Assembly: GCA_015243575.1 (NCBI GenBank)
Contig: CP042469.1
Span: 1,326,929-1,390,928 of the forward strand
Direction: 5' to 3'
Source of the DNA: Clostridiales bacterium
GTDB lineage: Bacteria > Bacillota > Clostridia > Peptostreptococcales > Anaerovoracaceae
Length of the DNA stretch: 64,000 nt
The notes under the pieces are model-generated. The model was not told where the DNA came from, did no database searches, and saw only the letters and a program-made list of their open reading frames with translations. The position numbers were made by a program, and so were the translations under genes. Shown piece by piece: positions 24,355-33,271 of this stretch (position 1 is its first letter; each line of letters starts with the position of its first letter).

Positions 24355-25660
24355 AAAGTTTGCACTTGGCAAATTGCAAATCAGCTTAATATTCTGCTTA
24401 ATCTTTTCTTTTGCTATTTCTGGAGGCATTTTTTTCTTATCGCAAATGATCGGCGCATTGATTCTGGATAACTACTTTATCAAGACATCTTATATTGAAA
24501 CGCAAACGAATCAAGCGGTAAATGACTTCAAAAACTATGTAACTGATAACGACTTATCCATCAATGACCGGGATCAAATGGCACGGTGGGTTCGCAGTGA
24601 AAAATATGTCAATGTCAATATCTACAAAGATGGCAAACTGCTATACACTTTCGATAGTAATAATTCCGTTGTCAGCAGTGAAGGGTATCTGCAAAATCCA
24701 ATATTATCATATGGGCCGCTTTACGATATTGAATTTGCAGACACAAGCGCTCAAATGTCAATGGAGTGCTATTTTGAGTATAAATATTACTATATTGTCA
24801 CCTTTTTAGGGGTAGCCTTCTCCTTTGTCTGCTTCATAATTATCATACTCCTGTTCATCAATCGGAAAACCTCCTATATTGGCTTGCTTGAAAATGAAAT
24901 AAAGATACTGGAAGGCGGAAACTTAGATTACCAAATAACAATGCATGGCAATGATGAACTTGCTTCCTTGGCGCAAAGCATTAATGAGATGCGTAAATCT
25001 TTCATTGAAAGGCTTGAAAATGAAGATAAAGCAAGACTTGCCAATAGCGAATTGGTCACGGCCATGTCCCATGATCTCAGAACTCCCCTCACTGCACTGG
25101 TTGGATATCTGGATATTATCGAATTCAAGAAATATAAATCAGAGGAAAATTTGAATCAATACATCCATAACAGCAGAGAAAAAGCATATCAGATTAAACA
25201 TCTATCCGACAAGCTATTTGAGTACTTCACCGTGTTTAATACAGAAGAGGAGGATTTAGCATTAGAAACCTTTGATGGAATTCAATTGATCGATCAGATG
25301 ATAGATGAGCAGCTGTTGCTATTGCAAAACAACGGGTTTTATTTTGAATTTGAGTCCTGTGTTACTCCTTTTCAAATAGAAATCAACCTGATAGCCATAC
25401 GAAGAGTTTTTGATAATATCTTTTCGAATATCACAAAATATGCAGATAAGTCCATGCCTGTTAAAATCAAATGCTATGTAAAAGATGATGAATGGCTGAT
25501 GATTGATGTTGAAAATCACATCAATCAAAATCTGAAAGCGGCAAACGGCACCGGCATTGGAATGAAAACTTGTAAGAAAATCATTGAAAAGCATCAAGGA
25601 AACATATCCGCTTCAAAGATTGATGATATGTATTACGTTCATATATGTTTATCCGTATGA
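24347..25660 (+). CDS. VanS-like sensor histidine kinase
   Basis: Membrane sensor kinase partner of the preceding response regulator. Two membrane segments (about residues 10-35 and 145-170) flank an extracytoplasmic domain of about 100 residues. A HAMP linker, the phospho-acceptor His in AMSHDLRTPLTALVGYLD, an N box (RRVFDNIFSNITKYAD) and a G box (NGTGIGMKTCKKII) follow. I place the start at the TTG at 24347, seven bases after AAAGGGG and overlapping the regulator stop; an ATG at 24293 lies deep inside the regulator gene and lacks a site. The extracytoplasmic ligand is unknown; cell-envelope stress is the usual signal for this group. Confidence 0.9.
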   Translation: MNKKFALGKLQISLIFCLIFSFAISGGIFFLSQMIGALILDNYFIKTSYIETQTNQAVNDFKNYVTDNDLSINDRDQMARWVRSEKYVNVNIYKDGKLLYTFDSNNSVVSSEGYLQNPILSYGPLYDIEFADTSAQMSMECYFEYKYYYIVTFLGVAFSFVCFIIIILLFINRKTSYIGLLENEIKILEGGNLDYQITMHGNDELASLAQSINEMRKSFIERLENEDKARLANSELVTAMSHDLRTPLTALVGYLDIIEFKKYKSEENLNQYIHNSREKAYQIKHLSDKLFEYFTVFNTEEEDLALETFDGIQLIDQMIDEQLLLLQNNGFYFEFESCVTPFQIEINLIAIRRVFDNIFSNITKYADKSMPVKIKCYVKDDEWLMIDVENHINQNLKAANGTGIGMKTCKKIIEKHQGNISASKIDDMYYVHICLSV

Positions 25661-25735
25661 ATATAGAAGGCTGGCGGTGCGGCATCCATATTTAAAACTA
25701 TTTATATCATGAATTGGGAACGAAAATAGTTTCTT

Positions 25736-25948
25736 TTATTTCCTGTAATGAAACAATAAGCTCCTGCTCTCTTCTGTTACTTCAAACCTGTCAACGCCCT
25801 TGACGTTAATCCCTTGTTCCTTGGCGTAACACCAGAGTGGGATCATTTCGACAGGAGATTTGATAACACCATAATCATTTATGCTCCTTGTACTATGTAC
25901 TTTAAGTATAGGAAGGATGACGCAAGTATCATCGCGAATACGAAATTT
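25736..25948 (-). pseudogene. Open-frame remnant, possible C-terminal fragment of a lost gene
   Basis: The 309-base gap between the kinase and UPF0303 genes contains a minus-strand open frame of about 71 codons that reads like a protein C-terminus (segments such as DYGVIKSPVEMIPLWCYAKE and GVDRFEVTEESRSLL) and ends in TAA at 25736. It has no start codon with a ribosome site and is preceded by TGA. I do not recognise the family. The amino acid make-up looks protein-like, but a chance open frame cannot be excluded. Confidence 0.3.
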
Positions 25949-25969
25949 TCATAGGAAGGTGACAATACC

Positions 25970-26449
25970 ATGAATCATGATAAGCAAAATAATTTTGAGG
26001 CACTTGCGCTACAAGAAAATACATTCGTATTTGAAAAGTTTTCCCGAAAAGATGCGCTGAACATCGGTCTTCAGCTCAATGAAAATGCTATTAAATACGG
26101 CGAACCCATTGCGATCGAGATAACCGTAAATGGATTGGTTGTATTCCGGTATTTTTCTGAGGGTTCTGTTAAGGATAGTGAATATTGGCTGCTTCGCAAA
26201 AGGAATACAGTAGATCTCATGGAAATGTCCTCCCTGCGGTTCATGTATTGGCTGGATCTGCAGGGAGTGACGATAGCAGATCGTAAGTTAAATCCGGATG
26301 ATTATGCTGCTGGCGGAGGCGGGTTTCCAATACGGCTTCGAGATGCCGGTGTGATAGGAAGCATTTGTGTTTCGGGCCTGAGTAATCATTTTGACGACCA
26401 CCAGCTTATTACGGACACTTTGATTGAATTTCTGAAAATTACCGTTTAG
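25970..26449 (+). CDS. UPF0303/GlcG-HbpS-like heme-degrading-domain protein
   Basis: Cytoplasmic protein of 159 residues in the UPF0303 family (GlcG/HbpS-related fold, related to yeast YBR137W). Conserved stretches are DALNIGLQLNENA, YWLLRKRNTVDL in the middle, and the Gly-rich YAAGGGGFPIRL followed by GSICVSGLS near the C-terminus. The related HbpS proteins bind heme; for UPF0303 itself the function is not settled. It starts with ATG after AGGAAGGTGA and is followed by a terminator. The gene stands alone, downstream of the sensor kinase but separated by about 310 bases. Confidence 0.85.
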   Translation: MNHDKQNNFEALALQENTFVFEKFSRKDALNIGLQLNENAIKYGEPIAIEITVNGLVVFRYFSEGSVKDSEYWLLRKRNTVDLMEMSSLRFMYWLDLQGVTIADRKLNPDDYAAGGGGFPIRLRDAGVIGSICVSGLSNHFDDHQLITDTLIEFLKITV

Positions 26450-26505
26450 GGGCGCCAAGATTGCGCTTTTTAAAAACTCAGAATCAAAAAAACATATTCA
26501 CCATG

Positions 26506-26527
26506 AGGCAGCTTTAGTGCCTTTTTT
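26506..26527 (+). terminator. Terminator of the UPF0303 gene
   Basis: AGGCA / TGCCT stem with a 7-base loop followed by six T, 57 bases after the stop codon. Its T run overlaps the stop codon of the small gene on the other strand. The stem is short, so strength is moderate. Confidence 0.6.
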
Positions 26528-26753
26528 ATAGATCAAATGTGGTATTTTCATATACTGATATACCCAGAAGCTTAATTTCAATTCCTGTGTCGTAACCCTC
26601 TACTCCTCTGAGCGCATGATAATCAGTTATGCTGTACAAAATTGCCTGATATCTAACCGTTCCACCGTCTTTATAGCGTAACGGAATTGGGAAAAGCAAA
26701 ATCAAAATGAAAGCTATAATAATGGTGTTTCTAGTTCTCGTTTTCTTTTTCAT
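26526..26753 (-). CDS. Small secreted or membrane-anchored protein of unknown function
   Basis: Protein of 75 residues with a basic start (MKKKTRTRN), one hydrophobic helix (IIIAFILILLFPIPL, residues about 10-24) and a short outside part containing DGGTVRYQAILYSITDYH and GIEIKLLGISVYENTTFDL-type strands. This resembles small exported proteins common in Clostridia with no assigned function. GAGGAG precedes two adjacent ATG codons; the second, at 26753, has the better spacing. It lies after the ferredoxin-nitroreductase terminator and appears to be a single-gene unit. Confidence 0.65.
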   Translation of the reverse strand: MKKKTRTRNTIIIAFILILLFPIPLRYKDGGTVRYQAILYSITDYHALRGVEGYDTGIEIKLLGISVYENTTFDL

Positions 26754-26864
26754 CATTTCTCCTCAATGCATTGCTCCATGTTTATTGTACCAAGATGAAT
26801 AGAATAAAGCAATGTAGTGTCTTATTGAAAATGCACAAAAGTAGAGCGACTATTGTATAATCAG

Positions 26865-26906
26865 CAAATAAAGCTCTGGGCTGTTGATATTAAACAGCTC
26901 GGAGCT
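26865..26906 (-). terminator. Terminator of the ferredoxin-nitroreductase gene
   Basis: Minus strand arms AGCTCCGAGCTGTT and AACAGCCCAGAGCT pair over about 14 positions with two mismatches around a short loop, then TTTATTT. It lies about 35 bases after the stop codon. TTGTATAATCA occurs on both sides (about 26852 and 26929). Confidence 0.65.
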
Positions 26907-26939
26907 CTACTTACTTTTTCGTTCTTTGTTGTATAATCA

Positions 26940-27746
26940 TTAAATTACTATTATGCTGGACGCCTCTTTTTGAACTGTTCGTTTATACTTAACAGCAGGA
27001 ATACCAAGAAGAATAATATAGCTCAAGGAATAATTTTCGGGGATTTCAAGCAAAGAATAGACTTCAGGGTTTTGCTTGACTATAGTGACTGCTCCATGAC
27101 TCCACATGGTCCCCATTCCAAGGCTTTGAGCATATAGTTCCAGATAAGACAGTGCAATGATTGGGTCTGTCGTTTCACACCCCGGCACTACCGTTGATTT
27201 ATTAACGGAAACCACAACCATTGATGGCGCATCCCTATAACTGATATCTTGACCGTTTTGATAGCTGTTTTTTAGAAACTGAATTATTGGCGAATCACTA
27301 CTTGATTGCAGTATTTTTTCATAAGTAACTTTTTTGATCTCATCCATTTTTTCTTTTGTCCCGACAATGGTGAAATGCAGACTGTCTGCATTAGCTCCTG
27401 TTGGTGGAAACGCCAGCATCTCTTTGATTTTATCAAGTTTATCAGTCGGCACACTTTCATTTTTGTAGTATCTTATACTTCGTCTTGACTTGATCAGGTT
27501 CAACAATTCATCACTGTTTCCGTAGCTGACTTCTGCTGAATCGTCAGGATTCTTGCCACCAAATGACAGTGCACCCTCAGGGCATACAGCCATGCAATGC
27601 TGACAGGCAACACATCTTTCTTTCCTAACTTCGCTAAATTCAGGAATTTTATCACCGTCAAATTCTATGCTGGAAGTTGGACAATCCTTTATACACAAAC
27701 CACAATGAATACATTTGTTTTTATCGACAGTTATTTTTCGTTCCAT
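26940..27746 (-). CDS. Nitroreductase-family protein with N-terminal 2[4Fe-4S] ferredoxin domain
   Basis: Predicted cytoplasmic flavoprotein of 268 residues. Residues 12-55 hold two four-cysteine clusters: C12-x2-C15-x2-C18-x3-C22 and C45-x2-C48-x2-C51-x3-C55, a 2[4Fe-4S] ferredoxin. Residues about 85-250 form an FMN-binding nitroreductase domain starting with SRRSIRYYKNESV and including the PSMVVVSV and GMGTMWSHG segments. Such fusions reduce nitro-compounds or other electron-poor substrates with ferredoxin-level electrons. GAGGT precedes the ATG. It is divergent from a TetR regulator with repeated operator-like sites, so induction by a toxic compound is likely. The true substrate is unknown. 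Confidence 0.9.
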   Translation of the reverse strand: MERKITVDKNKCIHCGLCIKDCPTSSIEFDGDKIPEFSEVRKERCVACQHCMAVCPEGALSFGGKNPDDSAEVSYGNSDELLNLIKSRRSIRYYKNESVPTDKLDKIKEMLAFPPTGANADSLHFTIVGTKEKMDEIKKVTYEKILQSSSDSPIIQFLKNSYQNGQDISYRDAPSMVVVSVNKSTVVPGCETTDPIIALSYLELYAQSLGMGTMWSHGAVTIVKQNPEVYSLLEIPENYSLSYIILLGIPAVKYKRTVQKEASSIIVI

Positions 27747-27852
27747 ATTCTACCTCGTTTTCAATTGAATAGTTGAGTTTTCCGACCTTTGCTCTCGCCA
27801 AATTTATTATTTTTCTTTACTTAATAAAATATTTTGTATCTAACACCTTTTG

Positions 27853-27964
27853 CATAGACAACACATGCTGTATAATTTATTTTAAAGTAGAACTCATTTA
27901 CTCTCAATCGTCAATTTCAGCGTTTTGTTGCATAGACAACAAATGTATGAAATTGTTGTCTATG
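27853..27964. promoter_or_regulatory. TetR operator candidates: three CATAGACAACA copies
   Basis: A perfect 12-bp inverted repeat, CATAGACAACAA (27931-27942) and TTGTTGTCTATG (27953-27964), with a 10-base spacer ends 21 bases before the TetR start codon. A third half-site, CATAGACAACA, lies at 27853-27863, directly before TATAAT (27871-27876). The placement suits autorepression plus control of the divergent ferredoxin-nitroreductase gene. Confidence 0.75.
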
Positions 27965-27985
27965 TATAGAAGAGGAGAAATATAT

Positions 27986-28582
27986 ATGAAAAGTACAAAA
28001 ATTGATCCAAGGATTGTACGAACGAAAAAACTGTTGATGGATGCTTTTATTAATTTAAATCATAATAAAGATTTCAAAGATATTACGATAAAGGATATCA
28101 CCGATGCAGCAATGGTTAATCGTGCCACATTTTATGCTCATTTTTATGATAAGTATGATTTAATGGATGCTGTAATAACCGAAACTATTGTAGTAAGCAT
28201 TATTGAAAACTTGAATGATTACGATCGGTTAAATGAAGAGACTGTTGTAAAAATATTTCTTGCATTAACTGAGTTTCATACAAATTTAAATACACAATTG
28301 AGCACACAATGTAGAAAAAGTTATGAATCTTACAGTTCGAAAATTGAACAAAAAATAAAAGCAGAATTGGAAGATTTATTTTATTCTCTTCTTTTAAACC
28401 AACAGTTTAGACTGGATTCGGAATCTTTAAAAATAGGTGCGGCTATATTAAGTTGGGGAATTTACGGAGCATCCGTAAATTGGCAAACTCACAGTTCACT
28501 CCCAGCAGAACAATATATTAAGAAAGCCTTACCCTTTTATATTGATTTGAATGTCTTAAAGGAGAGTCCCCAAAAGCGGTGA
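27986..28582 (+). CDS. TetR/AcrR-family transcriptional regulator
   Basis: Regulator of 198 residues. The N-terminal helix-turn-helix runs over about 10-60 (TKKLLMDAFINL, then ITIKDITDAAMVNRATFYAHF, written in parts: DITDAAMVNRATFYAHF), the standard TetR pattern. The helical ligand domain follows with a C-terminal WGIYGASVNW segment. The ATG at 27986 follows GAGGAGA at nine bases; an open frame extends further upstream but runs through the operator region and is not coding. Divergent from the ferredoxin-nitroreductase gene, which it probably represses. The inducer is unknown. Confidence 0.9.
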   Translation: MKSTKIDPRIVRTKKLLMDAFINLNHNKDFKDITIKDITDAAMVNRATFYAHFYDKYDLMDAVITETIVVSIIENLNDYDRLNEETVVKIFLALTEFHTNLNTQLSTQCRKSYESYSSKIEQKIKAELEDLFYSLLLNQQFRLDSESLKIGAAILSWGIYGASVNWQTHSSLPAEQYIKKALPFYIDLNVLKESPQKR

Positions 28583-28673
28583 TTCCAAATAAAGAATCAC
28601 GCAGCTCCGGAACAAGGCGCTACCGAACCTAACTCCACTTATTTCTATTGTACTTATTATTAGTATCAAAAGT

Positions 28674-28712
28674 AAAGACGTGAAAGTCATCATCTTCTCA
28701 CGCCTTTATTCT
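28674..28712. terminator. Bidirectional terminator between tetR and rlmD
   Basis: AAAGACGTGA / TCACGCCTTT arms (28674-28707) pair with one mismatch, with inner AAGT/AAGATG pairing. T-rich tracts follow on both strands (TTTATTCTAATT on plus, TTTACTTTTG on minus). It lies between two convergent genes. Confidence 0.7.
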
Positions 28713-28755
28713 AATTTATTCAATTGAACTACTGTAGACCGCTAAAACTGCAGCG

Positions 28756-29910
28756 TTATTCTTTGTGTAAAAGTACCACACTCTCAATATGCTTCGTATT
28801 CGGGAAATTGTCAAACGCCTTCACCGTCTTCACCTGATACCCATAGTACTGCATAAAGCTCAGATTTTCAACGAGTGTCTTGGGATTGCAAGAGATATAC
28901 ACGATTTGTTTAACCCCATAGTTAACTATTTTTTCAAGGGCTTTTGGGTGAACTCCGACTCTTGGTGGGTCCAGTACGATGACGTCCGGTTTCTCCGCAA
29001 GATCATCCAAAACTTTCAGGACATCACCTGCGATGAATTCGCAGTTCTCCAGTCCGTTTAGCTTTGCATTTTCTCTGGCAGCCTCCACCGCTTCTTCCAC
29101 GATTTCAACGCCAATGGCTTTTCCAGCGCGAAGGGCCAATGTCTGGGTGATGGTACCTGTTCCGCAGTAAAGATCGAATACTGTTTTTCCTTCCGGCTCT
29201 CGGATCAGCGCCAGTGCTTCCGTATAGAGCTTTTCAATGGCCAGGATATTGGTCTGGAAGAACGAAAACGCGCTGACTTTAAATTTCAACCCCAAAAGCT
29301 CTTCCATGTAATAGTCTCTGCCCCAAAGGGTTTCCATTCTGTCGCAGTATACAAAATCAGCAACATTGTCATTATAGGTATGGAGAATTCCAACAAGGGT
29401 GTTTTCAAGCGCAAGGGATCGGATCGTCTCTGCAAACGCTGTATCGTCAAATTCCTGCTGGGTGGTGGTAACGATATTGACCAGCAGTTCCTTTGTGTTC
29501 TCCCCTTTTCTGATAATCAAGTTCCGAAGTAGACCCTGATGGGATTTTTTATGATAAAAGGGGTAACCTTTTTCTTTGCAATGATCCAGAGCGGCTCTCA
29601 GGATTTTGTTAAAATCAGGGTCCACAAGCTGACATTCATCCACGGTAATAATGGACATGAACCGGCCTTTTTTGTGCATGCCCAGCGTCATTTCCCCGTT
29701 TTTTTCTTCGTTTCCGAAGGTATATTCCATCTTATTCCGGTATTCCGTACGTTTGGGACTTCCTTCGATCCCCATATATTTCTCATAAGCTACTTTTTTC
29801 TCTTCCAGCAGCCGCATCACTTCCTTGCCCTTCAATATGATCTGATCCTGATAGGGCATTCCCTGATAAATACAACCGCCGCAGTTTTCGTTATGCTTGC
29901 AGATTTCCAT
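28756..29910 (-). CDS. rlmD: 23S rRNA (uracil-5-)-methyltransferase, RlmD/TrmA family
   Basis: SAM-dependent RNA m5U methyltransferase of 384 residues. The N-terminus carries the iron-sulfur cysteines (CKHNENCGGC, plus a Cys in VDECQLVD), typical for RlmD/RumA. The TRAM RNA-binding domain found in many homologues is absent. Motif I is FDLYCGTGTITQTLA, the motif with the second catalytic region is VLDPPRVGVHP, and the nucleophile Cys is in ISCNPKTL. GGAGGG precedes the ATG at 29910. It lies after metA on the same strand with a hairpin between. Whether it modifies U1939, U747 or a tRNA is not decided by the sequence. Confidence 0.9.
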   Translation of the reverse strand: MEICKHNENCGGCIYQGMPYQDQIILKGKEVMRLLEEKKVAYEKYMGIEGSPKRTEYRNKMEYTFGNEEKNGEMTLGMHKKGRFMSIITVDECQLVDPDFNKILRAALDHCKEKGYPFYHKKSHQGLLRNLIIRKGENTKELLVNIVTTTQQEFDDTAFAETIRSLALENTLVGILHTYNDNVADFVYCDRMETLWGRDYYMEELLGLKFKVSAFSFFQTNILAIEKLYTEALALIREPEGKTVFDLYCGTGTITQTLALRAGKAIGVEIVEEAVEAARENAKLNGLENCEFIAGDVLKVLDDLAEKPDVIVLDPPRVGVHPKALEKIVNYGVKQIVYISCNPKTLVENLSFMQYYGYQVKTVKAFDNFPNTKHIESVVLLHKE

Positions 29911-29938
29911 GTTTCCCTCCGCTGTCTTTATGATTCAT

Positions 29939-29977
29939 AAGGCAAAGGAAATCGGTTTATTCCGCTCCCTTTGCCTT
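29939..29977 (-). other. Strong hairpin between metA and rlmD, without a T run
   Basis: AAGGCAAAGG (29939-29948) and CCTTTGCCTT (29968-29977) form a perfect 10-bp stem with a 19-base loop, 18 bases after metA. On the minus strand ATGAATC follows, not T, so this may stabilise the metA mRNA or be a partial terminator. Confidence 0.5.
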
Positions 29978-29994
29978 CATCCGCTTACCATTCT

Positions 29995-30933
29995 TTATTT
30001 TTTATGTTTCTTTCCGATTTCATCCAGTTTGCTGAGATCGTAAGGTGTTTCCTGATAGATATAGTTGAGCCAGTTGGCAAAGAACAGATTGCCGTGACCA
30101 CTCCATTTAACCACAATTCCCTTTTGAGGATCATCATCTCTGAAGTAATTCTGGGGAACTGCAATATCCAGTCCCTTTTTGATATCCCTGTCGTACTCCA
30201 GCTTTAAGGTTTCCCTGTCATATTCCATGTGACCCTGTACAAAGATCTGTCTCTTATCCTTACTAGAAATTATATGCGGGCCGGTGGCATCCGATTCTGC
30301 AAGGATTTTTAAATCATGATTTTTGAGGATTTCATCTCGGCTTACCTGAGTATGTCTGGAATGGGGGGCAAAGAATTCTTCGTCAAAGCCTCTTGTAAAT
30401 TCCGACTTCTTATCTCTCACTTCGTGCTTAAATACGCCGAAAAGCTTCTCCGGCATTACAAATTTATCAATTCCATAGTGATAGTAAAGACCAGCCTGCG
30501 CTCCCCAACAGATATGTAGCGTGCTGAACACGTTGTTTTTCGTATATTCCATGATCTCGGTCAGTTCCTGCCAGTAGTCTACATCTTCAAAAGGCAGAAA
30601 CTCCACCGGAGCACCTGTAATGATCATTCCGTCAAAGCGCTGATTTCTGATTTCATCGTAGGTCTTATAGAAGGTCTCCATATGGTACTTATCTGCATTT
30701 TTCGAGTCATGGGTATCCATAGTGAGTAGCTGCAATTCCACCTGCAGTGGTGTGTTTGCTAGCATGCGGATCAGCTGCGTTTCTGTAACTTCTTTTGTCG
30801 GCATCAAATTCACAATGGCGATGTGCAGAGGCCGGATGTCCTGCTTTGAGGCCCTCTGCTCATTCATTACGAATACATTTTCTTCTTTCAGGGTTTTATA
30901 TGCGGGTAAACCTTTCGGCACTAGTATCGGCAT
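29995..30933 (-). CDS. metA: Homoserine O-acetyltransferase (MetA type, Glu111)
   Basis: Enzyme of methionine biosynthesis that acylates homoserine, 312 residues, full length. The catalytic residues are in place: Cys142 in HICWGAQAG, and His235 and Glu237 in QGHMEYDR. Residue 111 is Glu in [15 protein letters not shown]; established work on MetA shows that Glu here selects acetyl-CoA, while Gly selects succinyl-CoA. The product should therefore be O-acetylhomoserine. AAGGAGG precedes the ATG. It follows tgt on the same strand. The trans-sulfuration enzyme at 60041 could use this product. Confidence 0.95.
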   Translation of the reverse strand: MPILVPKGLPAYKTLKEENVFVMNEQRASKQDIRPLHIAIVNLMPTKEVTETQLIRMLANTPLQVELQLLTMDTHDSKNADKYHMETFYKTYDEIRNQRFDGMIITGAPVEFLPFEDVDYWQELTEIMEYTKNNVFSTLHICWGAQAGLYYHYGIDKFVMPEKLFGVFKHEVRDKKSEFTRGFDEEFFAPHSRHTQVSRDEILKNHDLKILAESDATGPHIISSKDKRQIFVQGHMEYDRETLKLEYDRDIKKGLDIAVPQNYFRDDDPQKGIVVKWSGHGNLFFANWLNYIYQETPYDLSKLDEIGKKHKK

Positions 30934-30999
30934 AAGTCATCCTCCTTTAGGGAAGCGCTGATTCATTCCGTGCGCACACTCCATTCAATCAGTGCTTCT

Positions 31000-32166
<1,167 letters not shown>

Positions 32167-32215
32167 TCATACCCGACTGACGCAATCGTTATGCCGGTCA
32201 ATGAAGCACAATTCT

Positions 32216-33247
32216 CTAAACGATAAACATTGCGTCGCCGTAGCTGAAAAACCGATAGTTCTGCGCTACTGCTTCGTTGTAAGCAGAAATAATATTCTCT
32301 CTATTATACAGTGCAGACACCAGCATTAGCAAGGTGGATTTTGGAAGATGAAAATTGGTGATCAAACAATCCACAACCTTAAACCGATAGCCGGGATAAA
32401 TAAAGATTCCCGTACTTCCTTCACCGGGTATCAGTGTCCCATCCTCAGCAGCCGCACTTTCCATCGTTCTTGTTGAAGTGGTGCCCACAGATATGATTCT
32501 GCCGCCAGCTCGCTTCGTTTCGTTTATAATATCTGCATTCTTCTCGTCGATATGATATTCTTCAAAATGCATCTTGTGCTCTTCAATGGTTTCACATTTC
32601 ACTGGACGAAAGGTTCCAATTCCTACATGGAGTGTTACATACGCAAGCTTTATGCCTTTTTCTTCTGCTCTGCGTAGCAAATCCTCGGTAAAATGTAGCC
32701 CTGCGGTTGGTGCTGCAACAGATCCTTCTTCCTTACAGTAAACCGTCTGATACCGGTCTTTATCCTCAGCACCGCTCTCCCTTTCGATATACGGAGGCAG
32801 CGGGATCTTACCAAGCTGTTCCAAAAGCTCCAGGAAGACCCCCTCATATTCAAATTTCACAATTCTGGTGCCGCCTTCGCTATGCTCAATAATTTCTGCC
32901 ATTAAAGCACCGTCGCCGAAGGACACTCGATCCCCAGGATGCAGCCGTTTTCCCGGACGAACCATGGTTTCCCAAGTATCTCCCTCGAGCCTCTTGATCA
33001 GTAAAAACTCTACTTTGGCTCCGGTGCTCTCCTTTACCCCAAACAATCTAGCCGGAAGTACCTTGGAATTATTCATGACCAGGCAGTCTCCAGGGTTCAG
33101 ATATTCCAGAATATCATAAAAGTGCTTATGGGCTAATTCACCGGTATTGCGGTCAATCACCATAAGCCTGGATTCGTCTCTTTGATCAGCAGGATGCTGG
33201 GCGATCAGCTCCTCAGGTAAATTATAATCAAAATCGTTAATGTGCAT
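32216..33247 (-). CDS. queA: S-adenosylmethionine:tRNA ribosyltransferase-isomerase
   Basis: Queuosine-pathway enzyme that transfers and isomerises the ribosyl part of SAM onto preQ1-tRNA to give epoxyqueuosine, 343 residues, full length. Signature segments are [22 protein letters not shown] at the start (partly quoted: [16 protein letters not shown]), [17 protein letters not shown] ([17 protein letters not shown]), and the C-terminal [15 protein letters not shown] and [19 protein letters not shown] precedes the ATG. It lies between the SpoIID/LytB-like gene and tgt. Confidence 0.96.
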   Translation of the reverse strand: MHINDFDYNLPEELIAQHPADQRDESRLMVIDRNTGELAHKHFYDILEYLNPGDCLVMNNSKVLPARLFGVKESTGAKVEFLLIKRLEGDTWETMVRPGKRLHPGDRVSFGDGALMAEIIEHSEGGTRIVKFEYEGVFLELLEQLGKIPLPPYIERESGAEDKDRYQTVYCKEEGSVAAPTAGLHFTEDLLRRAEEKGIKLAYVTLHVGIGTFRPVKCETIEEHKMHFEEYHIDEKNADIINETKRAGGRIISVGTTSTRTMESAAAEDGTLIPGEGSTGIFIYPGYRFKVVDCLITNFHLPKSTLLMLVSALYNRENIISAYNEAVAQNYRFFSYGDAMFIV

Positions 33248-33271
33248 TCATTTTCCTCTTCTATTTTTTCT

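Noticed and set aside
23656..25660. Glycopeptide (vancomycin) resistance locus
   Set aside because: The two-component genes resemble VanR/VanS, but no vanH, ligase, vanX or vanY genes are present nearby.
27773..27985. N-terminal extension of the TetR gene
   Set aside because: The frame is open, but it passes through the operator repeats and the promoter and precedes a perfect GAGGAGA-ATG start at 27986.
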